In this document: positions 46,372-57,054 of the stretch, one piece after another
How the letters are laid out: the number at the start of each line of letters is the position of its first letter
Position numbering within the stretch: the stretch's first letter is position 1
Made by a program: the position numbers and the translations under genes
From: Hymenoscyphus infarciens
Lineage: Eukaryota; Ascomycota; Leotiomycetes; Helotiales; Helotiaceae
Length of the DNA stretch: 64,000 nucleotides
Assembly (NCBI GenBank): GCA_001414345.1
Contig: LLCB01000313.1
Span: 1-64,000 of the forward strand
Direction of reading: 5' to 3'
Notes under the pieces: model-generated
Databases searched by the model: none
Told to the model about the DNA's origin: nothing
What the model saw: the letters and a program-made list of their open reading frames with translations, nothing else

Positions 46372-47792
46372 TTACTGCGAAGCACATTGCACACGTTCAC
46401 CACCAGCACCCTCCTCGTCTTCGTCCATGGCAGTAGCACCTTGGGCTCTTGCTTGTTGTGCTGGGTCAACGTCCTCGAGGTCGACGGTCTCGGTCATAGT
46501 TTCAGCAGGTGGAACGATGCCAGTTGGAGATGGTGGAAGGATTTGTTTGAGTGCCTCGAACGCGGCAGGGTCGGTAGCAAAGCCCTTGGGAGGGAACTTG
46601 ACGTCGAAGATGACATACAAGTTGCCATTGTCGTGGTGGCGATAGGATGGCATACCTTGATTACGGATCAATTTGACAGAGCCTATTTGAAGATTAGAAA
46701 AGCTGACAAAAATCGCGCGTTAGAGAAAACTTACCTGGACTAATAACCTCTCCTGGCATGATGTCGACACTCAACCATCTATCGTCCAAATGCTCAATGA
46801 AGATAGTACCACCAGCGAGAGCCGTAACCAAGTCGATTTCAGCGTGATATGAGAGATCGTCCTCCTTACGTTGGAATCGGGCATGTGGCTTTTGTTCAAT
46901 TTCGAAAATGACATCGCCCGGTTGAACACCAGGCGTCTGATCACCCTCTCCCCGGAATTCAATCTTGTGACCCGATCGAACACCTCTGTCGACGTGAACA
47001 TGGAGGACCTTTCTCTCAACGACCGTCTTCTTTCCCATACATCCTCTGCACTTGTCCTTCTCTCGGATAGTCTCACCCTCTCCATTACAGTCTGGGCAGA
47101 CGGTTTGGAATCGTTGGATCATGGGTCCCATTTGGCGCATCATGGTCTTCATTCCGTGGCCATCACATCCAGCGCACTTCTTGACGGCACCCTCCTTTCC
47201 ACCGCGTCCATCGCACTTGGAGCAGATGACCGACTTCTGCAGAGCCAGTTTGGAGACCTTGCCGCGATAGATGTCTTCGAGCGAGACTTTGTGTACGTGG
47301 TGGATTGTGCGTGCCTTTGGTGGACCTCGTTGTTGCATACCGCCGCCAAACATACCTCCGAGTCCTCCACCACCGCCGAAAGCAGATCCACCTCCAAAGA
47401 ATTGGGAGAAGAGATCTTCAGCGTTCATACCACCGGCTCCTCCACCACCCTCCAAGCCCTCCTCGCCATATTGATCGTAGATTGATCGCTTTTGGGGGTC
47501 GGAGAGGATTTCATATGCATGGGAGAGGTCCTTGAATTTGTCGGCGGAATCTGGGTTGTGAGCATTCTTGTCTGTGGTAACTGTTAGTTTTCCAATCTGT
47601 CATCTCCACAATTGGCGGTACATACCAGGATGGTGCTTAAGAGCCCCGACTTTGTATGCTTTCTTCAACTCCGCTTCAGTGGCAGTCGGTGAGACCTGCG
47701 TGTTGGTTAGTTTGACATTCGGGGGAGCCAACCGAAATAGGGAGCAGGCAACATACCCCAAGGATGTCGTAGAACTTAGTATCTTTTGCCAT
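46372..47792 (-). CDS. YDJ1: Type I Hsp40 co-chaperone, Ydj1-like, with CaaX end
   Basis: Four exons: 47792-47757, 47695-47626, 47571-46735, 46682-46372; 417 residues. The J domain starts [15 protein letters not shown], with the HPD motif at ALKHHPDKN, split over exons 2 and 3. A Gly/Phe region follows ([19 protein letters not shown]). The zinc-finger repeats are [25 protein letters not shown] and CRGCMGKK, followed by the two substrate-binding barrels. The protein ends VQCASQ, a CaaX box identical to that of yeast Ydj1, which is farnesylated (established). It stimulates Hsp70 ATPase and supports import into mitochondria and ER. Confidence 0.95.
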
Positions 47793-48819
47793 GATGGCTA
47801 TTGTATTAAGAAGGAGTTGTGTTGTGCGACTGGGCGTCTATCCGATTCTAACCTCCGCCTTATCGTCGCAGGGTAGACTGCGGTTGGTTTTCTCTGTAGA
47901 AGCGATGGACGAGTGGCAGTCCTGTCTCTGAAGCGCACAGTCAGTATCCTACCAGGCGCCAGACGTACTTTGAGAGCAAGTGAAGGAAAAATAAATTACG
48001 ATAAAGAAATGTTGGACAGAGGGGAAGGGAAGGGGCAACCAAAGAGCACCGACAATAACAACGGACCTTCGAGTTCGGGGTGAGGCTGCGGCCTTGCAAG
48101 GGTCGCAGAAATCTGAATTCGCAAGCTGAATTCGGTCGCACTGTCGCCTAAAGATCTCTGGGCGGAGAATTTGATGCTGCACTGGAGTAGAGTACAGGAG
48201 GGATTTGGAGAGGAGGATTCAGATTATTTGTGGTTGTGTTGTGTTGTGTTGTGTTGGTGCTTGACTCTGGGTCAGATCGCACTCTTCGCCCTGGAAGATA
48301 AAAGTTTGGCGAAGAAGAAGCCAAAAGAAGTCTATGGATTTCTATCCACTAGCCGCGCCACCATCATTCACAATCCAGCCTTGTTGGGTAGCCCACCACA
48401 CTACGATAAGCGAGGCACTCTAGAAACTTCTATTAACTTATACAAGCTAATTAGAGTATTATCTTGTGTAAATCAAAATTCCAAGTGTTTTCATAGGTTC
48501 ATTGCTGAGGATATTGACGTCCCTTTCCACATCTGCTAAATTTAGTTTCCATGCACGAAGGGCAGACAACCTTGTCCTTGTCCATTCGGTAACTAGCCAA
48601 TAGTAAGTCTTTCTTCGTCCACTGCCAAAAGTCCATCATTATCGATAAGAGTTCGGAAGTCTATCGGAGCAAGCACTCTATCATACCTAGGAGGGGCAAG
48701 ATGGTGGGCCACTTCTTCAAAAGCAGTGGTTATGATAGCAAAATCATTCACATTGAAAATAAGTCTCAAGATCACAATACAGTCAATTGCGAAATTATCT
48801 TTCCCCAAATACGAACAAA
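47793..48819. promoter_or_regulatory. Divergent promoter region YDJ1 / FCY1, with GTGTT repeats
   Basis: 1027 bp between head-to-head genes. A pentanucleotide repeat (GTGTT)4 lies at 48236-48255. GAATTC occurs twice about 15 bp apart near 48,112-48,132; this resembles but does not fit a canonical heat-shock element. No gene is supported inside. Confidence 0.5.
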
Positions 48820-49679
48820 ATGAATGACCAAGAAGCTTTTGCCATTGCTGTTGAAGAAGCTAAGATTGGTTATGGAGAAGGAGGTGTTCCCGTAAGAGAC
48901 CATCCCCCATTTTACAATATGAAGGGTTTTACCAACTAAATTCTAGATTGGAGCCGCTCTAGTTTCCAGAGATGGCAAGTTGTTAGGAAGAGGTCATAAT
49001 ATGCGTGTCCAGAAGGGCTCTGCCATTCATCATGTAAGTAAAGCATGCGGCTTTTCCTCTATTTGTGTCAAAGTATCTAGGATAATAGGGAGCAGCACTA
49101 GAAAGGTTTAGGAGAGTCAAGATATATCTTCTCATAATTCTCTTTCCTATCTCGGATAGTAGCCGAAACGCTAGAAAATCCGCACGGTGCTTGGTGGTGT
49201 TAAAAGAAAGCCTTTTATATCACTGATTATACATTTATTCTTCGTCATCATGTATACTTCAATTATTACTCTCATAAGGGCCGAAAACTAACAAACCACC
49301 CCAAGGGCGAAACAGCTGCCCTAGAAAACTCCGGTCGTCTCCCGGCATCCGCCTATAAAGGCGCCACCATGTTCACAACGTAGGTCACAATTGCCAAACT
49401 TTAATGATCACACGGCTAATTATCAAACCAAGTCTTTCCCCCTGTGATATGTGCACAGGAGCCTGCATTCTCTATGGAATCTCCCGAGTGGTCATCGGCG
49501 AGAACAAGACCTTCCTGGGTGGGGAAGAGTACTTGAAAAAGAGGGGTGTTGAGGTAGTGGTGCTGGAGAGTAAGGAATGTCAGGATTTGATGGATAAGTT
49601 TATTAAGGAGAAACCTGAGGTTTGGAATGAAGATATTGGAGAGGAGGAGAGAGTTTACTCGAAGGAGATCAAGCAATAG
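48820..49679 (+). CDS. FCY1: Cytosine deaminase
   Basis: Four exons: 48820-48891, 48947-49033, 49306-49379, 49433-49679; 159 residues, the family's usual length. Catalytic zinc residues are His53 and Glu55 (HGE, split exactly between exons 2 and 3) and Cys82/Cys85 in LSPCDMCTGACILYG. It deaminates cytosine to uracil in pyrimidine salvage; in yeast this enzyme also converts 5-fluorocytosine. The C-terminal helix reads FIKEKPEVWNEDIGEEER. Intron 2 is 272 nt, long for this gene. All phases agree. Confidence 0.94.
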
Positions 49680-49754
49680 GAGATAGATAGTGTCGGTTTT
49701 GTACGTTGCCATAGAACAGCAAGTCTTTTGTACAATTTCTAGACTATCTAGCGT

Positions 49755-51073
49755 TTATTTACTGGTTAATCTATGCAATTCCTGGAAGTAGAATTTGAGA
49801 TCATCAGGCTTGACGCCGGGGGTAATTCCTATACAAGATGTCAGCACGACCTTGCCTTGCGTAGAATGAGTGGCAATCTTACCGTGACCAAGATTAGCAA
49901 TCCAACCTTGCTTTCCTCCACCAAAACCAGCAATCATGTGCTCAACTGCCTTGGTAATCTCATCTCTTGTTCCGTACAAGATTCCTGGATCTGCGTTTCC
50001 TTGAAAGACAATAGGGCGATTGCCTCTGATCTTGACGGCTTCTGAGGGATCTTGAAGCCAATCTAGACCTACTACTTGGTATCCTAGGTCACAGAGCGAG
50101 TCCAAAGCATACCAAGCTCCCTTTGCAAATACAACCATTGGAACTGGATCTAAATTCTTCTCCTTCAACCGCTTGGGGAGATTCTCGGAAATGTATGCGA
50201 GGTATGGTTGAGAGAATTCCTTGAAGGATTGGGGTGATAATTCGGCTGCCCATGAATCAAAGACTTGGACAATCTGTTCAACTATTTAATAAAATGTACG
50301 AGAAAACTCCTAGGACCCAACATACCTGAGCACCTGCTTGAACTTGCAACGCCAAGTATTCAACACAGACTTCTGCGATCTTTTGCAACAAAGCCTTGCT
50401 AGCTTCGGCATATTTGTAGACCCAAGTTTTGGTTTGGATAAACAGCTTGCTTCCACCGCCCTCAACCATGTAGCAAAGTAGAGTCCAAGGTGCTCCACAA
50501 AAGCCAAACAATGGAACCCTACCCTTCAGCTTGTGCCTCGTCATTGTGATAGCCTTGTAAACATAGTCTAGTTCTGCAGCAACATCGACATCCTTCTTCA
50601 TAATCTCTTGGTATTGTCCATCGTCCGGGGATTTCAGAGGAGTCGGGAAATGTGGCCCTTTTCCATCCACCATCTCCACCGTCATTCCCAGTGCTTGAGG
50701 AATCACCAGGATATCGGAGAATATAATTGCAGCATCGATGAGACCAGCGAATCTCTCAATGGGTTGTAGAGTCAAAGTGGAAGCGATTTCGGGGGAGCGA
50801 CAGCATGCGAAAAAGTCATTCTTGCCTTTGGCTTCGTGGTATTCTGGGAGGTATCGTCCGGCTATTGAGCAGAAGGAATCAGTTGCTGTGTGAGATTGAA
50901 ATAAGGGAGTTTAAACCTTGACGCATCACCCACATTGGTGGTCTCTCGACTTTCTCACCTACTCCAACCATCAGTCTTTGCCCCTCATGTTGTAGTTTTT
51001 AAGAGGGGAGATGCGTACCCCATGCGGTTCGGAGGATCAAGTCATTCTGTAGGGGTTCAAATTGATGAGCCAT
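49755..51073 (-). CDS. HEM12: Uroporphyrinogen decarboxylase (haem biosynthesis)
   Basis: Five exons: 51073-51019, 50958-50917, 50861-50326, 50273-49883, 49828-49755; 365 residues. The N-terminal signature [17 protein letters not shown] is built across exons 2 and 3. The second signature is [35 protein letters not shown] carries the substrate-binding Asp, and LGHGITPG is the C-terminal His motif across the last intron. It removes four acetate carboxyls from uroporphyrinogen III in the cytosol. Exon 2 is only 42 nt. It is head-to-head with the next gene over 373 bp. Confidence 0.95.
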
Positions 51074-51446
51074 TGTCTCTCTTTTTTGATATTCTATCGT
51101 GATTTGAAGTTGGGATTTCCAGGACAATTGCAAGTCGAGATTCGGATCGTCGGATTTCATGGAGGGGTTGATTTGGACGGGAGGCATTGCCGAGAGGTTC
51201 CTGAAGCTTTCCATACTTTGCAGGGGCGGGCTCGCACGTCCCGTCCCGTCCGTCAGTTCAACCTTCGGGAAGAAAGAGCTTCCCTTCACGACAATTCTTT
51301 CGCGCCGATTGGAATTGTTCCACCTCAACAACCTCAATTGATACTCGACACGAAAACCCTCAACTGCACGCATCTTCCCTCGTTGCGCATACTCACCAAT
51401 TCCTATCTCATGTCGACCACCAAATGGTGTCGCTATTTTTAATTCC
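51074..51446. promoter_or_regulatory. Divergent promoter region HEM12 / helical-repeat gene
   Basis: 373 bp between opposite ATGs; leaders and core promoters of both genes must lie here. No single motif is called. Confidence 0.5.
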
Positions 51447-53906
51447 ATGACCCTCTGCTCTCCTGTCTGCCGTCGAGCAGTACAGCGCCAAATAATCTCC
51501 CATGGCGAACCGATATGGATTTCCGATGATATCCTGCACCGCTCCTATCAACGATTTCTCAACGTATCCAAAACAGCGAAGCGATATGGCAGCTTTGTGC
51601 CAGGTCCCTTGGAATCAAGGCGACGCCTGGGGAAACGACGGATGGCATACGCCTCGGCATCAACACCTACATCCTTGGGCGGCATAGGGGCATTATGGGG
51701 ATGGTTTAGGCAGTCCGACAATATGCAATACGAGTGGCAGGCGCCTACGATACGTCCTCCAGCGGAAGAACCACCGGATTTGGTGCAGGACTGGTTATCT
51801 GGATTGTCACCAATGCCAGCAAAAGAGATATCGAAACCAGAAAATGAGACGGAGTCGAGTTCTCATGAAATCCTGAATCCCCTTGGGTCCATTGAGGAAG
51901 CTAACAACCTACCCATTCGGTTTGTTGCTGCGCGTCCACAACCGATAGATGCCTTGGCAGATTCTTTAAATTACAAACTGCTTTCTTTCCGCAGGTCTTT
52001 GGTGGCAGCCGCGGGCGCAGAAAATATGGAAGATGCAGTCAGGTTGTGCGGAAGCTTTACCCTGCATGTAAAGCAAAGTCTTGCTCTCGGGAATATCCAG
52101 GTTACAGTTCTTCATAAAGTACTATCTTTGGCTGTCATGAAGGATATATGCCAGGCGATCCCTGACTCGAAAACATCCAGTTTATCTCTCCTAGCACTCT
52201 ACGAGGCAATTTGGGAAGGGATTTCGGCTTGCAAAGTACTCGATTTGAACGACTTTGGCCTGAAAATAATGGACAGAATTCTGAGCCGGCTCACGTATCT
52301 TATGGATTTACCCGAAGCCCGAACACTATCATCTACTATACTTCAATCACTTTCTCACGCTCAGCAACTCGATTTAAGGGCCCCAATCACATCTATGGTA
52401 CTTGCGTGGATGAGTACCTGGCTCAGACAGGAGCCTCCTCTTCGCCTTGCCGAACAGTCGAGCTTTGCAACTATCACATCGATAATTGAGCATGTGGATC
52501 AACAACTTCTATCTTTGGAAGGTCTCCTTGCAACTCCAACAAACAATATGAAGACTGGACATAGAAATCTCTCGGCTGTGCTCCAGTCTGCTAAAGATGA
52601 TATGATTCGAGCTATTCGTGCCATTGACCAACTAGAAAACAAATCTCGCGAGCATATCGAATCTGTGGCAAATCTTGCTCAGGCTCTTTCAAATATCACC
52701 AACCGTGCCGGCTATGCTCGCAGAAGGCAATCACTGATGCGCCCTGCTGGTGTTTTGCGGAGCGTGATCATGTCTTGTTCCCAACACGTTTCCACCCTCG
52801 AGATCTTTTCCCAGAGGGTAAAGATGTCCCGTCTATTGATGAATCTCGTTGCACTATTACCCCAAGTCCATGATGACCTCTTCCATCAAGTCTGGCGCGA
52901 TATGATTTCTTACCGCAAGGATATGCAGCTCTCTACCTATGGTAAAGAATCGAAAAAGCAAATCCCAGCCTTCGCCCAGTGGTTACTCCACCGATGGATA
53001 TCTCGGAGTGAGATTGCAGATCCTGCTTTTGTTAGTAATGCGTATGCCATTTTGGCAAACTCCAAAAAGGGAAAGGATTATGCAACCCTCCTATTTGCTA
53101 TTCAAAAATGTGGCGGAGACATTACACACTGCTACAATCAACTCCTGACCTTTCTTATTGCAACTGGTCGCCCCTCCCTAGTACTCAATATAATTTCCGA
53201 CCTACAAAATCGCCAAGTTCGTCTTCTTCCACAGCCCTTCTCTAGGTCCCTGGATTTATTAAGTCAGCACCCTGAGCTCGCCCGAAAATGTCTGGAGCTT
53301 TACAAAGAATGGCTTTCAATCACGCCGGAACAGAGCCATCTAGGTCGCCCCACTGGATTGAGACTCGAGTACTGTCCCAGTTTCGTTCTCTCCTTGATCG
53401 AGAACACGACGATTCCTCCGAAACTTATCTGGGACCTTTTGGATATCCCTTTGCACGCATGTCTAGACGTTTCTGTGCATCAAAATAATCGAGGTTTATC
53501 CCCGGAAATGGTCAATCTAATGGAACAAATGGCTCTCACATTCTCCGCAGCCAAAACCCGGCCCGAAAGAGTAGCTCTAAGGAACGTGGACCAATGTCTA
53601 AACCACCTGGTTGCGCATGGAATAAAGCAAATACCAGAAGGTATTTCTCAAGCTATCACCCATGCTGGTCTCACTAGGAAACTGCTTGAGAATGATGGTA
53701 TTATTGGGTTGGCGAGGGTGAGGTGGTGTATTGATAAGATTGGGAGTATTGAGGGGGCGGAGGTTGCGAAGAGTGTGGATGAACAGGTTTATTGGTATAA
53801 ACGGGCTTGTTTAGAGAGGAGGGCTAAGAGGAGGAGAGTTAGGAGAGCGTTGCCTGTGGGTATTTTGGATCGGAGGATGGGGTTTGTTGATGAGAGGGAT
53901 TTGTAG
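51447..53906 (+). CDS. Large PPR-like helical-repeat protein, probably mitochondrial
   Basis: Single exon of 819 codons from ATG to TAG. The N-terminus is basic and poor in acidic residues (RRAVQRQ, RSYQRFLNVSKTAKRYG), compatible with a mitochondrial targeting sequence. The body is nearly all helical with repeat-like blocks such as FVSNAYAILANSKKGKDYAT, then CYNQLLTFLIATGRPSLVLN and ISDLQNRQVRLLPQPFSRSL, spaced as in pentatricopeptide proteins. The C-terminus is strongly basic (RRAKRRRVRRALP). A role in mitochondrial RNA metabolism or translation is inferred. The exact fungal family is not recognised. Confidence 0.7.
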   Translation: MTLCSPVCRRAVQRQIISHGEPIWISDDILHRSYQRFLNVSKTAKRYGSFVPGPLESRRRLGKRRMAYASASTPTSLGGIGALWGWFRQSDNMQYEWQAPTIRPPAEEPPDLVQDWLSGLSPMPAKEISKPENETESSSHEILNPLGSIEEANNLPIRFVAARPQPIDALADSLNYKLLSFRRSLVAAAGAENMEDAVRLCGSFTLHVKQSLALGNIQVTVLHKVLSLAVMKDICQAIPDSKTSSLSLLALYEAIWEGISACKVLDLNDFGLKIMDRILSRLTYLMDLPEARTLSSTILQSLSHAQQLDLRAPITSMVLAWMSTWLRQEPPLRLAEQSSFATITSIIEHVDQQLLSLEGLLATPTNNMKTGHRNLSAVLQSAKDDMIRAIRAIDQLENKSREHIESVANLAQALSNITNRAGYARRRQSLMRPAGVLRSVIMSCSQHVSTLEIFSQRVKMSRLLMNLVALLPQVHDDLFHQVWRDMISYRKDMQLSTYGKESKKQIPAFAQWLLHRWISRSEIADPAFVSNAYAILANSKKGKDYATLLFAIQKCGGDITHCYNQLLTFLIATGRPSLVLNIISDLQNRQVRLLPQPFSRSLDLLSQHPELARKCLELYKEWLSITPEQSHLGRPTGLRLEYCPSFVLSLIENTTIPPKLIWDLLDIPLHACLDVSVHQNNRGLSPEMVNLMEQMALTFSAAKTRPERVALRNVDQCLNHLVAHGIKQIPEGISQAITHAGLTRKLLENDGIIGLARVRWCIDKIGSIEGAEVAKSVDEQVYWYKRACLERRAKRRRVRRALPVGILDRRMGFVDERDL

Positions 53907-55065
53907 ATAGGAAATGTATATTGTTGGGGATTATGGTTTGTTTTTTTGGTATCTCTTGTGATCTAAAATGCCAGCGAAATTGACATGGTGAATGAGTAGA
54001 TTTTTATTGGGGGGGGGGGATCATGAAGGACTTTAGGAAGAACAAATTTGCCTTCTTTCGTAAAGCTCTTTTCCAGGATTGCTTTCGGCGTGATTTAGTT
54101 TCTCTCTCAATGCAGACGACCTTAAGTGAAGTTGTTTTATCACTATGAGAATGGAATTCTTACTAGTGATGCTATGCTATATGGTTCCTTTTTTTAGGAG
54201 TAGAGCCGCCTAAGGAGGCTAGAGTAAGTATCAACAAAGCTTGGAGTTGGAGTGGGAGATAATAAAGCTCTGGTTAGATGACAATGGATGTTAAGAAGCC
54301 CAAGGGAGCAGAGTGAAGAAAGCAGTGTTCACCAACCAACTGGCAATTGTTCAATACTTGAGTGGTTGGGTGGTTTGTTCACACGCTGGTTTTCGGGTTG
54401 TGAATTGTTAGAAGAGAGAGTCGCTCTGGTTGGGAAATAGTAGTACAATTCTACTAAAACATATATAGATAAAAGACATAACAACCAGCATCCTGGTAAG
54501 AGAAAGAGGGAAGAAAAGGATCAAACTTACAAATTCTTCTCAACAGGTTTGATTTTAGGTTTTTGCTCTCCTAGTATGGTTAACCTAATGATGCGAAGTT
54601 TTTTTTGGAAGTTTCTCAATTCTTCCTTTTGAACGAGGTTTCCTGAACCTAAACTTGGTCCTCTAAGCCTCTTCATGGATTTTTCAAAGTCGGGAAAATC
54701 CACGGCACAGTATCTAGAGGCAACCATGAGATTTTTGACTTGACTATTATATTGTTAGTATTGCGGTTTTGGAGAGTGGACTAGGGAGTGGACTAGGGAG
54801 TGGACTAGGGGACTTTGAGTGAAGCTGTGTAAAGGAGGAAATATATGGGTGAAGTTTTGTTCTTTTTACAACAGCTTCACTTAGTTTAAGTGAATAGGTC
54901 TCCTTCCCTTCTGTACTTATTTATAAAAAACAGACTAGTAAATAGGCTAAAGAGCGGGCCAAGCCTCATTTCATCCTTCAACTATTAAATTGATAAACAG
55001 GGCATACACAACGTCTTTTTACGCCAACATCAACACCACACAACCCAAACGCTCCTTATTCTTGA
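53907..55065. other. Intergenic region with a 12-bp tandem repeat
   Basis: About 1.1 kb. It contains a poly-G run near 54,010 and a three-unit tandem repeat (separate entry). A 66-codon minus-strand ATG frame (54727-54527) is weakly protein-like (FEKSMKRLRGPSLG, ELRNFQKKLRI) but unsupported. Confidence 0.45.
54774..54809. repeat. Tandem repeat, 3 x 12 bp
   Basis: The unit GAGTGGACTAGG is repeated three times without mismatch. It lies about 50 bp upstream of the 66-codon minus-strand frame and 260 bp before the open frame of the second 2EXR copy. Confidence 0.85.
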
Positions 55066-56016
55066 ATAATTCGAAGGGTATTTTATCCGTGGAAAATAGT
55101 GAATATTCTGAATATATTCCTAGCTTTTATTCGTTGTGCAGACCTACTCCCACTTGAACTGCGTCGCCAGATCTGGGGCGATTTTGCCTGTTGTGACCTG
55201 AAAATAGTCGACCTCTCCACAACTTGGGTATACTATCTGGACTCTACCACAGGAACTTATACCTTCTGGAACATTTACAGAGAGGCTCCTCCACATGCCG
55301 ATGCAAAAAGATTCTTCTGTTATCAAACTGACTCCAACGCCCACAGACCACCTACAATCATTCACGTATCTAGCGAAGCCTGTGCTGCTGGATTTGAGTT
55401 TTACGTCCCAGAAACGACAAGCAAAAGCTTTTTGGGATGTTTCAACGTACCAGTCGACCAACCGGAGTTACCAACCTATTATAATCGCCCCTTCTGGGTG
55501 AATTGGACCACTGATACACTCATCATAGGAGCTCCAGAAACAACATACTGGGTTGGACGTACACCACCGGGTTACCTAAAGGAAATCATGACGACAGTGA
55601 CAGGGCACTTGTCAAAAGTGCTTCCCAAAGGAAAAGCTCGAGTAGCCTTTCACTCGATTTTCCGTGAATTTCTTGAGCTCTCTCTCATGGTGGATGAACT
55701 CATACTCTACGCTCATTTAAACCCGACTTATTGGAGCTCTGCGTATGGGTTCGAAACAATACTCTTCGAGGATGCTTCCCCTAAGGATGAGTTCGCAGAG
55801 GCGGCTATAGACCCAAATGGAACTGTTCAATGTGGCATCCTCAGATGGTGGACAGAACTGTGTGAAAAATACTCGCATCTCAAGCTCAAGCTGATGCTGT
55901 GGAAGGATTTCGTGGAAGACCCTGGCAGCCCTGGTCGATGGTACGTAAGTGTGTCCGAGGCAGGGAGCAATGTTTATGGAGGAAAAGGCCCCGAACCGCC
56001 TCAAAAGTCGTCCTAA
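55066..56016 (+). pseudogene. 2EXR-domain gene, copy 2, without an ATG
   Basis: Open frame from just after an in-frame TGA (55063-55065) to TAA (56014-56016). The family signature LLPLELRRQIWGDFACC starts about residue 27. Further conserved blocks are PTIIHVSSEACAAGFEFYVP, FWVNWTTDTLIIGAP and LSLMVDELILYAH. No in-frame ATG precedes the signature; the first in-frame ATG (about 55,589) is far inside the domain. Either an upstream exon is missed, a non-AUG codon (GTG at 55099) is used, or the start has been lost. No ATG of a plausible upstream exon was found between about 54,850 and 55,140. The body is otherwise intact. Confidence 0.55.
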
Positions 56017-57054
56017 GAAAGCACATTTGTTGTGGGTGATACAGGGAATTAAGTTGGGAGGATCGATACTGGAATCTGGTATACAGTGGTATGGTAGTAT
56101 GGGTGAAGCTTATGTGAAGGAAGACTGAGGAACTAGTTACTTGATTTCTTGAGGGTGGAAAGCTTTTTTTCATCAGACTTTTTGCCATTGAAGTATGTAC
56201 GGGAATCAAACAAATAAGCCCTTGTTCCTTTGCGCTCGATGGTCCCTTGTGAGTTTGTGGGGTTTCTAGTGTTCTATCAAGTTAAAGCGTGTGTTTTTGA
56301 TTGGAGCTGTTGAGGCTCTGATGTTTCATTGCACATCTCATTCACTCATGACGCTATGAATGACTATAGACCACACCTTCGGGACGCTAAAAATAACCTT
56401 AAATACCCCTGCCCGACTAGTCTTGAGCTAGTATCGCACTAGTATTTCTCAAACCGCTGCTTTTACACCGTCCAACTTCGACAAAGTCACTTCAAGAATT
56501 TTGTTAGCAATACCACCAAAAACCCACCACGTTAGAACTCCTCGAAACTATTAAATTAAGGTTGCCCCGAGTCATATGGCTATGGGAAACAAGTTATTAC
56601 AAGTTAGAGGTTGAGGGCGCAAAGTTATTAAGAATGCGCCTCGGTGTAATAAAAGCGGCTCTCGAAGACTTTTTGCGATGTGCAACAGAATGGCTGTACT
56701 TCGGGACCCAGAGAAAGAACGGGAGCTAGCGGGTACTAGTGCTAGTACTAGTGCGGATTTGTCTTTAGGGCTTGCAAGGCGGCAGGGCGGTTCAATGTTG
56801 ATGGTGAGCTCGCTTAAAGTTCAAGTAAATACTTCACTTGAAAGGTGAAACCCGTGGGCCAGGCCTCCTTCTCGATTGATTCACCCATTGAAGCACCATA
56901 TCACATCAACACCACAGCTCTTCTCTCACAACGGCCCAATCTCTCAACACACAACCAAGGGCATTCCAAAGGACTGCTTTGAACTCATCTCTTTCGACTT
57001 CCATTCATCTCCTCCGATCCCACCAAAGACCAGTTACAAAAACGTCACCTCACG
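56017..57054. other. Intergenic region, no gene seen
   Basis: About 1 kb between two 2EXR copies in tandem. Repeated ACTAGTGCTAGTACTAGTGC near 56,735-56,755 forms a small palindromic CTAGTA-rich cluster. The right end is the promoter side of copy 3. Confidence 0.5.

Noticed and set aside
46871..47485. 204-codon plus-strand frame over the Hsp40 gene
   Set aside because: Antisense shadow of a clear DnaJ coding sequence.
48100..48140. Heat-shock element upstream of the Hsp40
   Set aside because: GAATTC pairs are present but the 5-bp periodic nTTCnnGAAn pattern is not met.
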